A DNA stretch of 41,803 nt. Source: Peptococcaceae bacterium UBA5767. GTDB taxonomy: Bacteria; Bacillota; TC1; UBA5767. The position numbers were made by a program, and so were the translations under genes. Below are positions 8,426 to 16,645 of this stretch, in pieces. The stretch covers positions 90,738 to 132,540 of the forward strand of contig DIET01000012.1 in the NCBI GenBank assembly GCA_002418765.1, given 5' to 3'. Under the pieces are notes generated by a model. The model ran no database searches. It worked only from the letters and a program-made list of their open reading frames with translations, and was not told the DNA's origin. Numbering within the stretch: position 1 is the first letter of the stretch; every line of letters begins with the position of its first letter.

Positions 8426-8525
8426 ACAAGCCCCTGGGTTTTCTTTTGTCTTGACTGGATGTAAGATAGAGACAAAGAAGGAACAAAGTGGAGTATTGGT
8501 TGCCTGTTGTAAAGGGGGAATCGTG

Positions 8526-10961
8526 ATGACGCTCGTGGGAAAGAAACATTTTCGTGTTATTAATCATCCCGTTACTAGGGTTGATGCAGTTGATAAGGTG
8601 ACGGGTCGTGCTAAGTATGCTGCTGATTTGGTACTGCCTGATATGCTGGTGGGGGGATGTTTGAGAAGCAAGCTGGCTCACGCTGATATTGTCAATATCG
8701 ACGTTTCGAAGGCCAGAGATCTCCCCGGGGTGCATGCTGTTTTAACGGCCAGTGATGTAGCCAACCCACAGAGTTGGGCAGATTATTACTATTTGGCAGA
8801 AAAGGTTCGTTACGTGGGTGATGTGGTAGCAATCGTGGCCGCAGAGAACAAGGATATATTGCAGGATGCTCTGGACAGTATTGTGGTGGAATACCATGAG
8901 CTAGAAGGGGTTTTCACCATTGAAGAAGCACTGAAGGATGATGCCCCAGTGATCCGAAAGGAAAAAGGGGTTGCCCTGGTTGATGGCGTTCCTACCAAAG
9001 GAACCCAGGGTAACGTTTTTTATGGTTCGTATTTTCCTATTCGAAAAGGTGATGTAGAAGAAGGTTTTTCACGAGCCGATATTATCGTGGAGCGAGCATA
9101 TGATACGCCTTATATTGAACACTCTTACATTGAACCGGAAGCATGTTTGGTCTATGAAGACCAGGCAGATGGTATCATGACCGCACATGCATCAGCGCAA
9201 AACCCTTTTTTTACCAGACGTTATCTGATGGATGCGTTGGGTGCGCCTATGAATCAGTGCCGTGTAGTACAACGTACCCTTGGCGGATCCTTTGGAGGCA
9301 AAGAGGAGTTGGTGGGACTTATCGTTGGTCGGGCAGCCATGCTTGCCAGAGCTACGCATCGTCCAGTAAAGATGACCATGACCCGGGAAGATTCTTTCCT
9401 TGAGTCTTCTAAGCGGCACCCTTACCATTTTACATACAAAGCGGGGCTCAGTAAGGAAGGGAAAATTCTGGCTTGGGAAGGAACCCAGGTGGCCAATTCG
9501 GGCGCTTATAACAATCAGACTCAGTTTATGAACTGGAGAGCCTCAGTGCACTCAGCTGGAGTCTATAACATCCCACATGTGAAAACGGACACCTATGGTG
9601 TATATACGAATAATATACACGGTGGTGCCATGCGAGGCTATTCTTCGCCACAGCTTATTTTTGCACAGGAGCAGTTTATCAATGAATTGGCTGCGGCCGT
9701 GGGGCTGGATCCGGTCAAATTTCGCCTTCTTAATGTTTTGCAACGAGGAGATATGACAGCAACCGGCCAGAAGCTGGTGGAAGAGACCATTACGGTGGAA
9801 ATGATAGAGCATATGGTGCAATCGACGAATTATTATGCCAAAAAAGAGGCATATGAAAAGACGCAGAGGTCTCGTATACGACGCAAGGGCATTGGCATGG
9901 CCACCTGTTTTCGAGGTTGTGGTTATGGTGCTGAGACACCTGATGCCGGGGCTGCGATGTGTACGGCCATGGAGGATGGGACCATCATCATCAATTCTGG
10001 TTTGGCGGAAAACGGTCAGGGGCTAAAAACAGCGTATGTCCAGATCGCAGCGGAAGGAATTGGTTGTTCACCGCAACGGATTCATTTTATCGGCACAGAT
10101 ACTCATGCTATACCGGATTCAGGGATGACGGTAGCGTCAAGAGGAACTGTGATGGGAGCCCAGTCCATGAAAAAGGCCAGTATCAAGCTGGGAAGGATGC
10201 TCAGGGAAACTGCGGCTGAAATCTTAGATGTGGATATAGATGATGTTGGTATTCTTGATGATGAATATTTTATCAAACCCGAGCGTGAAGGAGACTTTGA
10301 ACTCTATACAGCCCAATCAGAGTTTGTTCGGGTAGCTGTTGAGGAAAACGGGTATGTGATCAAAGGAAACAACAATATCAAGGATTTTGGCAAGAAGGTG
10401 TCACTCAAAGAGGTATGCAATGCCAGGCTGTGGACAGGGAAACCATTGGCTGTATTTGAGTGGCATGAGCCTAGAGCCTTGGTGCAGGATCACCATACTG
10501 GTCAGGGCAATGCTTTTCCTACTTATGCCTATGGGTGTGTTGTGGCTGAGGTTGAAGTGGATATGGAAACGGGTTATGTGGATGTGCTGCACGTGGTTTC
10601 CGGCCATGATGTCGGTACTTGTGTAAATCCAGATACGGTAAATGGTCAGATTTATGGAGGCATTGCCATGGGACAGGGTTTTTGTGTGACGGAAAAAGTA
10701 AATGTCAATCAAGGACAAGTGGGGACCACGAACTTTGATTCTTACATTTTTCCAACATCGATGGATGTCCCGGTAATGGAAAGTGTCATCTTTGAATGTG
10801 ATGACAAAGAGGGAACCTATGGTGCCAAGTCTCTGGGTGAGCCAGCCACGGAAGCGGTGGCCGCTGCTATTGCCGGTGCTATTGGACATGCCATAGGAAG
10901 GCCTATTCGGGAATTGCCATGCAATTTGGAGCGTATGCTGTTGGGTGAAGATTTGAAATAG
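8526..10961 (+). CDS. Xanthine dehydrogenase-family molybdenum-binding subunit
   Basis: An 811-residue large subunit of the xanthine oxidase family of molybdenum hydroxylases. Visible marks are the N-terminal RVDAVDKVTGRAKYAADL, GGSFGGKEE (from about residue 253), GAMRGYSSPQ, and GAKSLGEPAT (from residue 766), which holds the active-site glutamate E772. AGGGGG (8513-8518) supports ATG 8526; an in-frame TTG at 8451 lacks support. Complete enzymes need [2Fe-2S] and usually FAD subunits, but neither gene is next to it, so the partners must be encoded elsewhere. The downstream deaminase suggests purine (hypoxanthine/xanthine) hydroxylation. Whether it is the selenium-dependent type cannot be told from the subunit alone. 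Confidence 0.9.
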   Translation: MTLVGKKHFRVINHPVTRVDAVDKVTGRAKYAADLVLPDMLVGGCLRSKLAHADIVNIDVSKARDLPGVHAVLTASDVANPQSWADYYYLAEKVRYVGDVVAIVAAENKDILQDALDSIVVEYHELEGVFTIEEALKDDAPVIRKEKGVALVDGVPTKGTQGNVFYGSYFPIRKGDVEEGFSRADIIVERAYDTPYIEHSYIEPEACLVYEDQADGIMTAHASAQNPFFTRRYLMDALGAPMNQCRVVQRTLGGSFGGKEELVGLIVGRAAMLARATHRPVKMTMTREDSFLESSKRHPYHFTYKAGLSKEGKILAWEGTQVANSGAYNNQTQFMNWRASVHSAGVYNIPHVKTDTYGVYTNNIHGGAMRGYSSPQLIFAQEQFINELAAAVGLDPVKFRLLNVLQRGDMTATGQKLVEETITVEMIEHMVQSTNYYAKKEAYEKTQRSRIRRKGIGMATCFRGCGYGAETPDAGAAMCTAMEDGTIIINSGLAENGQGLKTAYVQIAAEGIGCSPQRIHFIGTDTHAIPDSGMTVASRGTVMGAQSMKKASIKLGRMLRETAAEILDVDIDDVGILDDEYFIKPEREGDFELYTAQSEFVRVAVEENGYVIKGNNNIKDFGKKVSLKEVCNARLWTGKPLAVFEWHEPRALVQDHHTGQGNAFPTYAYGCVVAEVEVDMETGYVDVLHVVSGHDVGTCVNPDTVNGQIYGGIAMGQGFCVTEKVNVNQGQVGTTNFDSYIFPTSMDVPVMESVIFECDDKEGTYGAKSLGEPATEAVAAAIAGAIGHAIGRPIRELPCNLERMLLGEDLK

Positions 10962-11100
10962 GTCAGCTTCAGGTAGCCTATGCTATGAGACCTTATTCAA
11001 TTGGATATTGATTGTTTAGTTTAACAGATCTGACAAAATTATTTGCATATAGAACCTGTCTTTTCATTGTCATCCTATCAAATATCCTAGGAGTGCATGA

Positions 11101-11277
11101 TTGGTGAGCAGGGATGGCTCATATGAAGGTGCCATGCAAGATTCATTTGGTATGGATGGAGCATTTAATGTAGGTCAGTGCCTTGCACAGACTGCTGCAT
11201 TGTTGAAACTTGGTGAAGAAGATTATATAAAGAAGGGATATGATATCCTTGCTACTTCTTCTTGGTATGATGCCTGA
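11101..11277 (+). pseudogene. Short orphan ORF or gene remnant, 58 codons
   Basis: In the 473-base gap after the molybdenum hydroxylase, one frame from TTG 11101 (or GTG 11104) to TGA 11275-11277 reads like real protein, including SFGMDGAFNVGQCLAQTAAL. AGGAG (11089-11093) lies seven bases before the TTG. An in-frame stop immediately precedes it, so either this is a true small protein with a rare start or the 3' end of a decayed gene. I do not recognise the family. The rest of the gap (10962-11100 and 11278-11434) is AT-rich, with no other convincing gene and no clear terminator. Confidence 0.4.
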
Positions 11278-11434
11278 ATGCAATAATATTTGTCTTAAGA
11301 CTAGCATTTTTTGATTTAAAATGATTTTGAGTGAAAGGTCATTTTGCATGGTGAGTAAACGATTGTTCATACTAGATTAAAGAAATAACATGAACTCAAA
11401 CAAATCAAATAAGGCAGAAAGATGGAGGACAATC

Positions 11435-12805
11435 ATGGAAAAACAAATTTTGATCAAGAAGGCAAAGGCCATTGTGACATGTAATGCGCATGATGAGGTG
11501 CTTTATGATGCAGATATTCTGATTGAAGGTATGAGAATCAAGGATATGGGACCGGATCTGGTTGCTCCGGATGCCGAGATTATGGATGGCCGAGATAAGT
11601 TTGTATATCCTGGACTGATCAATACTCATCACCATTTCTTTCAAACATTTATCCGTAACCAGATCAATATTGATTATCCCAACATGCACGTAGTGGATTG
11701 GCTTAAGATTGTATACCCCATTTTTACCCGGGTAACAGAAGATGTGATCTATTACTCTTCTCTGGTGGCCATGGCCGATCTGATCAAACATGGGTGCACC
11801 ACCGCTTTCGATCATCAGTATTGTTATACCAAAGCTTCCGGGAAATTTCTGGTGGACCGACAGATGCAGGCGGCCAGAGAGTTGGGGATGCGGTATCATG
11901 CAGGACGGGGAGGCAATTCGTTAACGATGGATCAGGGGAGTACCATTCCTGATGAAATGGTCGAGAGTCTCGATGTTTTCCTTCTCGATTGTGAGCGCTT
12001 GATTGCTTTGTATCATGATGATGCCCCTTATGCTATGAGTCAGGTGGTGGTGGCTCCGTGTCAGCCCATAAACAGTGACCAGCATACGTTTGAGGAGTCG
12101 GTAAGGTTTGCCCGTGATCAGGGCGTTTTTCTGCATACCCATCTGGGGGAGGGCGAAAATGACCTGATGGTGCAGCGCCATGGCATGCGTACTCTTGCCT
12201 GGTGTCAGGAGAGAGGATTTGTGGGTCCGGATGTTTGGATTGCCCATGGTTGGGAATTACAAAAAGAAGAATACCAGGTGATGGCCGATACAGGGACAGG
12301 CGTTTCACATTGCCCTGGGCCAGCAGTCTTGGGAGGATTTCCCATACTGGATATTCCGGAGATGCAAAAGGCAGGCATTGTGATAGGACTTGGCTGTGAT
12401 GGATCAGCCACCAATGATGGCTCCAATTTGCTCGATTCTTTGAGGATGGCATACCTAATGCAGACATTTCATGGTAAGGTCCGGGGCGGCAGTCCATCTG
12501 CCTACGATATGCTAAAAATTGCTACAAACGGTGGGGCCAGTCTTCTGGGAAGAAAGGATCTGGGTCATTTAAGCAAAGACATGGCGGCAGATTTATTTAT
12601 GGTGGATACTTCGTCTCTCGAGTTGGCGGGGACTTTGCATGATCCTCAAAACCTTTTGGCCCGGGTAGGTGTAACAGGGAATGTTTATTTGACGATGATC
12701 AATGGGAAAGTGGTTTATCGAGAGGGAGTTTTGTTGGGCATTGATGAGAAAAAAATCTCCTTTGATGCCAATATGCTCTGTGGTCAGGTTATTGGCCAGA
12801 TTTGA
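11435..12805 (+). CDS. Amidohydrolase, 8-oxoguanine/guanine deaminase-like (AtzB/SsnA group)
   Basis: A 456-residue COG0402-type metal-dependent amidohydrolase. H65-x-H67 in PGLINTHHHFF bind the metal, followed by HTHLGEGEND, IAHGWEL and the catalytic aspartate in GLGCDGSATND; the segment HCPGPAVLG resembles 8-oxoguanine deaminases and hydroxyatrazine-type hydrolases more than classical guanine deaminase. It likely removes the exocyclic amino group of a purine, for example 8-oxoguanine to urate or guanine to xanthine. GGAGG six bases before ATG 11435 decides the start over ATG 11390. The neighbouring molybdenum hydroxylase fits a purine-degrading pathway. Family sure, exact substrate inferred. 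Confidence 0.85.
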   Translation: MEKQILIKKAKAIVTCNAHDEVLYDADILIEGMRIKDMGPDLVAPDAEIMDGRDKFVYPGLINTHHHFFQTFIRNQINIDYPNMHVVDWLKIVYPIFTRVTEDVIYYSSLVAMADLIKHGCTTAFDHQYCYTKASGKFLVDRQMQAARELGMRYHAGRGGNSLTMDQGSTIPDEMVESLDVFLLDCERLIALYHDDAPYAMSQVVVAPCQPINSDQHTFEESVRFARDQGVFLHTHLGEGENDLMVQRHGMRTLAWCQERGFVGPDVWIAHGWELQKEEYQVMADTGTGVSHCPGPAVLGGFPILDIPEMQKAGIVIGLGCDGSATNDGSNLLDSLRMAYLMQTFHGKVRGGSPSAYDMLKIATNGGASLLGRKDLGHLSKDMAADLFMVDTSSLELAGTLHDPQNLLARVGVTGNVYLTMINGKVVYREGVLLGIDEKKISFDANMLCGQVIGQI

Positions 12806-13041
12806 TGGTTGAAAAACATGAAAAAGATCTGAGCCAAAGGGTGTTTTTCTTAGAATGATATGTTTTTGTGGCTAATTTGTGGGTTATCGTCTATACTTAA
12901 CCAGGCAGAATAAGTGCCGTTTACCAGCGCAGTTGGATTGGAAGTCAATGAACCTGACTATAATCAGGTCAAGATGGAATCATGAGAATTCACCTCCTGG
13001 AGTACGTAAGTTGTACGGAAAATGAGTGAAGGAGGTTTGAG

Positions 13042-13200
13042 ATGAGTACGAGCAATGCTGAAGGCATGAAAAAATTGATTGCCGAAAAGGCCAAGAGAAG
13101 TGCAGAGCAAAATCACCGGGGAGATAAACCCAGCCCAAAATTGCATAGTATAGAGAAGGTTTTTAAAAGAAACAAACGTGGCGGACTATTCGATAAATAA
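13042..13200 (+). CDS. Small basic protein of unknown function
   Basis: A 52-residue ORF with an excellent ribosome binding site (AAGGAGG at 13029-13035, seven bases away) and a terminator 23 bases after its stop, so it is very probably expressed. The protein is lysine/arginine-rich with a charged N-terminal helix (MKKLIAEKAKRSAEQN) and a basic tail FKRNKRGGLFDK, suggestive of nucleic-acid or ribosome binding. I do not recognise a named family. It is immediately upstream of the DEAD-box helicase but separated from it by a terminator. Confidence 0.75.
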   Translation: MSTSNAEGMKKLIAEKAKRSAEQNHRGDKPSPKLHSIEKVFKRNKRGGLFDK

Positions 13201-13222
13201 TAAGGCAGATGCCTATGATGAG

Positions 13223-13250
13223 AAGAACGCATCAGTTGCGTTCTTTCTTT
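13223..13250 (+). terminator. Rho-independent terminator after the small basic gene
   Basis: A 9-bp stem (AAGAACGCA 13223-13231 with TGCGTTCTT 13237-13245), a 5-base loop and a T-rich tail (TCTTTCTTT). Confidence 0.8.
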
Positions 13251-13258
13251 GTGTTTAC

Positions 13259-13287
13259 GCGAGTGATCGCAAACAGGGCGATAGCCC
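13259..13287 (+). promoter_or_regulatory. Tandem tetraloop hairpins in the helicase 5' leader
   Basis: Two 4-bp stem-loops follow each other directly upstream of the helicase ribosome binding site: GCGA-GTGA-TCGC (13259-13270) and GGGC-GATA-GCCC (13276-13287). They end four bases before AAGGAGAG. They might tune translation of the helicase; this is inference from the layout only. Confidence 0.4.
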
Positions 13288-13303
13288 ATGAAGGAGAGTT
13301 ACA

Positions 13304-14605
13304 TTGTATTTTGAACAGTTAAATATTATCAGTCCTATTCAACAAGCATTAAAAACAGAAGGATATCAAAAACCCACGCCAATTCAGGCTCAGTCTATTC
13401 CCACCCTGCTTCAAGGAGCAGACTTGTTGGGATGCGCTCAGACTGGCACTGGAAAGACAGCAGCCTTTGCCATTCCTATTTTGCAGCAGTTGGCGGCCCA
13501 GAGCAGTGGAACAAAAGGAAAGCGCAGTATCTCAGCCTTGGTTTTGGCTCCTACGAGAGAATTGGCTATCCAAATTGGAGAGAGCTTTTCAACCTATGGA
13601 AAACATTTGAATCTGCGTGTGCTGGTTGTTTTTGGTGGCGTATCGCAGCATCCCCAGACGCAGTCCCTTATGAAGGGTGTGGATATTTTGGTGGCTACGC
13701 CAGGACGGTTGTTGGATTTGATCAATCAGAAGTATGTGCATTTGGACCGGGTCAAATATTTTGTTCTGGATGAAGCCGATCGTATGTTGGATATGGGTAT
13801 GATCCAGGATGTCAAAAAAATTATTCACCGGATCCCCGCAGAAAGACAGACCATGTTTTTTTCGGCCACCATGCCTAGAGAAATAGCCAGTCTCTCTGAT
13901 GCGATTTTACGTAACCCGGTCAGAATTGAAATCACCCCGGTTTCATCTACGGTGGATATTATTGAGCAATCGGTTTATTTTGTGAACAAAAAAAATAAAA
14001 TTGATTTGCTGACGCATTTGCTGAAGAGTCCGGTTATTGCTTCTGCTCTAGTTTTTTCCAGAACCAAGCATGGTGCGGATAAGATTGTCAAGCAATTGGT
14101 CAAATCAGGACTGAATGCGCAGGCCATACATGGCAACAAGTCCCAAACGGCTAGGCAACAGGCTCTGAAAAATTTTAAGGATAAAAAGACACGCATTTTG
14201 GTGGCAACTGATATTGCTGCCAGAGGGATTGATGTGGATGAGCTTTCTCATGTCATCAATTTTGATTTACCGGAGGTGTCGGAAACATATGTTCACCGTA
14301 TTGGTCGAACGGGGAGAGCCGGGCTGGGGGGCATTGCCATTTCATTTAGCACCGAGGAAGAAAAAGCGTTGCTCCGAGATATTCAGAAACTCATCGGGAG
14401 AGTTGTGCCAGTGGTGGATCAGCATCCGTATCCATTGGTGGGAGAAGTTGGTGGAACCGGTATCAAAACCTCTGCCAGGCCTGTGACACCAAGAAGTGCG
14501 AAGGCTGCGTATAGTGGAGCCAGAAGTGGTGAGAGAAAAAAATCATATGCTTCTTCCGGACAAAAAAAGAGATCATATGCTCAGGACAGACGCAAAGATC
14601 ATTAA
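13304..14605 (+). CDS. DEAD-box ATP-dependent RNA helicase (RhlE type)
   Basis: A 433-residue superfamily 2 helicase with all motifs: Q motif PTPIQAQSIP, Walker A AQTGTGKTAA, PTRELA, the DEAD box LDEADRMLDMG, FSATMP (motif III), and HRIGRTGRAG (motif VI). The C-terminal tail is basic and rich in Arg, Lys and Ser, typical of RhlE/CshA-like enzymes that bind RNA nonspecifically. The start is a TTG at 13304, supported by AAGGAGAG seven bases upstream; no ATG fits. It probably acts in ribosome assembly, RNA decay or cold adaptation. It is a single-gene unit with its own terminator. Confidence 0.95.
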   Translation: MYFEQLNIISPIQQALKTEGYQKPTPIQAQSIPTLLQGADLLGCAQTGTGKTAAFAIPILQQLAAQSSGTKGKRSISALVLAPTRELAIQIGESFSTYGKHLNLRVLVVFGGVSQHPQTQSLMKGVDILVATPGRLLDLINQKYVHLDRVKYFVLDEADRMLDMGMIQDVKKIIHRIPAERQTMFFSATMPREIASLSDAILRNPVRIEITPVSSTVDIIEQSVYFVNKKNKIDLLTHLLKSPVIASALVFSRTKHGADKIVKQLVKSGLNAQAIHGNKSQTARQQALKNFKDKKTRILVATDIAARGIDVDELSHVINFDLPEVSETYVHRIGRTGRAGLGGIAISFSTEEEKALLRDIQKLIGRVVPVVDQHPYPLVGEVGGTGIKTSARPVTPRSAKAAYSGARSGERKKSYASSGQKKRSYAQDRRKDH

Positions 14606-14614
14606 GAAATGTGT

Positions 14615-14646
14615 AGGTAGGCACCATGGGTGTCTACCTTTCTTTT
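14615..14646 (+). terminator. Terminator of the DEAD-box helicase gene
   Basis: An 11-bp stem with one G-U pair (14615-14625 with 14629-14639), tight loop, then a TTTCTTTT-like tail. It overlaps the last codons of the convergent PAP2 gene. Confidence 0.75.
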
Positions 14647-15176
14647 ATTCTTTGAGAGTAGTGCCGTATGAGCTTGACGCTAGACCAGCCGATGCCTAAC
14701 CCCAATATCATACCTGCAAGTATATCTGTAGGATAGTGCACCAAGAGATAAATTCTGGATAAGGATATGAACAGCGCTAGTGTAAAAGCGGGAACGGCCC
14801 AATTTCTTTGGCTAAGCCCTAGCACGCTGGCAGCGGCAAAGGAGGACAATGTATGTCCTGAGGGAAAAGAAAATCCCGTTGGTGCCGGAATCAAAAGAAT
14901 CCAATCAGGATGAAGGTAAAAAGGTCGGATTCTTGCTACCCATGGCTTTAGGATTGCATTGCCCAGCAACCACCCGAGTAGCAACGCTGTAAGCAGCATG
15001 ACCCCCGTCTGACGATGGGTCTTGGTCTGCAGCAGGATGATTCCCAGCGTGAGCCAGATGACACCGTTGTTTCCTAGCCAGGTAAAGATGATCATGAGCC
15101 AGTCTACAATGGGATGAGTCAGATAATTGCTGATTATCAGCAATAGATTTTCATCGATGGATTGCACCAAAGCCAT
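14634..15176 (-). CDS. PAP2-family membrane phosphatase
   Basis: A 180-residue integral membrane protein with the three PAP2 signature motifs: K77-x6-R84-P85, P105-S-G-H108 and S140-R-x5-H147-x3-D151. Five or six hydrophobic segments surround them. Enzymes of this type dephosphorylate phosphatidate-like lipids or undecaprenyl pyrophosphate at the outer face of the membrane, so a role in lipid or cell-wall carrier recycling is likely. GGAG precedes the ATG at good spacing. Its 3' end runs into the terminator of the convergent helicase gene. Confidence 0.9.
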   Translation of the reverse strand: MALVQSIDENLLLIISNYLTHPIVDWLMIIFTWLGNNGVIWLTLGIILLQTKTHRQTGVMLLTALLLGWLLGNAILKPWVARIRPFYLHPDWILLIPAPTGFSFPSGHTLSSFAAASVLGLSQRNWAVPAFTLALFISLSRIYLLVHYPTDILAGMILGLGIGWSSVKLIRHYSQRIKER

Positions 15177-15367
15177 TTTTTGTTCTCCTTTTCAGACATG
15201 AAGACATGCATTTGTTGTTGTAACTTAGTCTAGCGAAACGAGGGCATCAGGGGCTATACAACCGCTGTTATATGTGGTAGGCATATATTTTTACGATAGA
15301 ATGATGTACTTGTTGAGGCCTGGAAATTAGCATGACTAAAGTAAGTCAACTATTGGTTGCTGATTCA

Positions 15368-15396
15368 TCGACAAAAGCATCAAGAGTCGATATAAT
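15368..15396 (+). promoter_or_regulatory. Predicted promoter of the pilT-like gene
   Basis: TCGACA (15368-15373) and a perfect TATAAT (15391-15396) with a 17 bp spacer, giving a leader of about 105 bases before the PilT-like gene. The remaining gap between the PAP2 gene and this promoter (15177-15367) shows no gene that I can support. Confidence 0.7.
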
Positions 15397-15508
15397 TTAC
15401 ATAGATGGACAAGTTCGATAATCGGCCTAAAAATATGACAGCCTTTTGAACTTGCTGCCTGGTTGTTTGTTGATACGATGGTATGAATAAAAAAGTGAGG
15501 TGTACCAC

Positions 15509-16591
15509 ATGATTGACACGAATGAATTGCTGGCTCTGGCTGTTGAGAAAAAGGCATCGGATATCTTCATTACGGTGGGGATTCCACCGACCCTAAAGAT
15601 TGAGGGAAACCTGGTTCAATTAAATCATCCTAAATTGACTCCGGATGATGCTGCGGCATTTGTGAAAAAGATGATGCAGGAAGAAGATCAGTATCAGGAA
15701 TTTTTAGAAGTAGGGGACAAAGATTTTTCCATCTCCCTGGCGGGGGTGGGCCGATTTCGAATTGTGGCCTACAGACAACGGGGATCGGTAGCGGCTAGAA
15801 TACGTGTGGTGAATTTTGCACCTCAGGATTTTTCGAAGCTTAGAATACCTCAGACGATTTTGGATCTTTCCAAGAAGAGTCAGGGCCTGATTCTCATCAC
15901 CGGTCCGCCAGGATCCGGGAAATCCACGACGTTATCCGCTATGATTTCTCTACTCAATAAGACTCAATCGGTGCATATCATTACTTTGGAAGATCCTATT
16001 TCATTTTTACATAAGCACGACAAGAGCATTATCGATCAGCGTGAAATCGGATTGGATGCGCCCAATTATGTCAAGGCACTTCGCTCTGCGATGAGGCAAG
16101 CGCCGGATGTAATTCTTATTGGAGAACTGAGAGATTATGAAACCATTTCAACAGCCCTGATGGCTGCAGAAAATGGCCATTTGGTCTTGTCTACATTGCC
16201 TACTTCAGGCATTTCCAGTGCTATTGACCGCATTGTGGATGTTTTTCCTGGGGAACAGCAGCAACAGATTCGGGTTCAGCTTGCGGCAACGCTAGAGGCG
16301 ATTGTATCCCAGGAGCTGATTCCTTGTAGTCAAGGGGGAAGAACTCCTGCATTTGAGATTATGACTGTCGATCCAGTTATTCGCCAGTTGATCAGGGAAG
16401 GACAATTGGCGAAGATTGAGACTCTTGTTCAAAAAGAACCATCCGAAGGCATGGTGAGCATGGACCATAGCATTGGCAGATTGTACCAGGAGGGCCTCAT
16501 CAGTAAGGAAGATGCTATGTTTTACAGTGTGAGCCAAGAGAGAATGACTCAATTTCTTTATGATTACTCTAATTCAGTTCTTGAGTCTTGA
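15509..16591 (+). CDS. PilT-like type IV pilus retraction ATPase, divergent
   Basis: A 360-residue secretion-type ATPase. The N-terminal PAS-like domain is followed by Walker A G132-PPGSGKS139, an Asp box LEDPISF (161-166) and Walker B LIGELRD (203-209). It resembles PilT, which hydrolyses ATP to retract type IV pili. Two usually conserved residues differ: the last glutamate of the Asp box (EDPIE in typical PilT) is S165, and the second histidine of the His box (GHLVFGTLHT) is P231, although H224 is kept. No other pilus gene is nearby. GAGG (15497-15500) supports ATG 15509 over GTG 15500. It may be a retraction motor with altered kinetics or a regulatory paralogue. Confidence 0.88.
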   Translation: MIDTNELLALAVEKKASDIFITVGIPPTLKIEGNLVQLNHPKLTPDDAAAFVKKMMQEEDQYQEFLEVGDKDFSISLAGVGRFRIVAYRQRGSVAARIRVVNFAPQDFSKLRIPQTILDLSKKSQGLILITGPPGSGKSTTLSAMISLLNKTQSVHIITLEDPISFLHKHDKSIIDQREIGLDAPNYVKALRSAMRQAPDVILIGELRDYETISTALMAAENGHLVLSTLPTSGISSAIDRIVDVFPGEQQQQIRVQLAATLEAIVSQELIPCSQGGRTPAFEIMTVDPVIRQLIREGQLAKIETLVQKEPSEGMVSMDHSIGRLYQEGLISKEDAMFYSVSQERMTQFLYDYSNSVLES

Positions 16592-16645
16592 TGGCGGTTG
16601 TGTCCTGTGTGGGTCGTGTTTCTAGAAAGAATGTTCTACGCCAAA

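Noticed and set aside
8400..8450. Possible terminator after the GIY-YIG gene
   Set aside because: The CCC/GGG stem would have only a two-base loop, so the hairpin cannot form as drawn.
11143..11370. A 75-codon open frame on the minus strand
   Set aside because: It lies opposite the better-supported plus-strand frame 11101-11277, with low-complexity composition and no ribosome binding site.
12920..12985. tRNA-like stretch with a CCTGA/TCAGG stem
   Set aside because: The anticodon-like loop has six bases instead of seven, there is no T-arm with TTCGAATC and no acceptor stem pairing.
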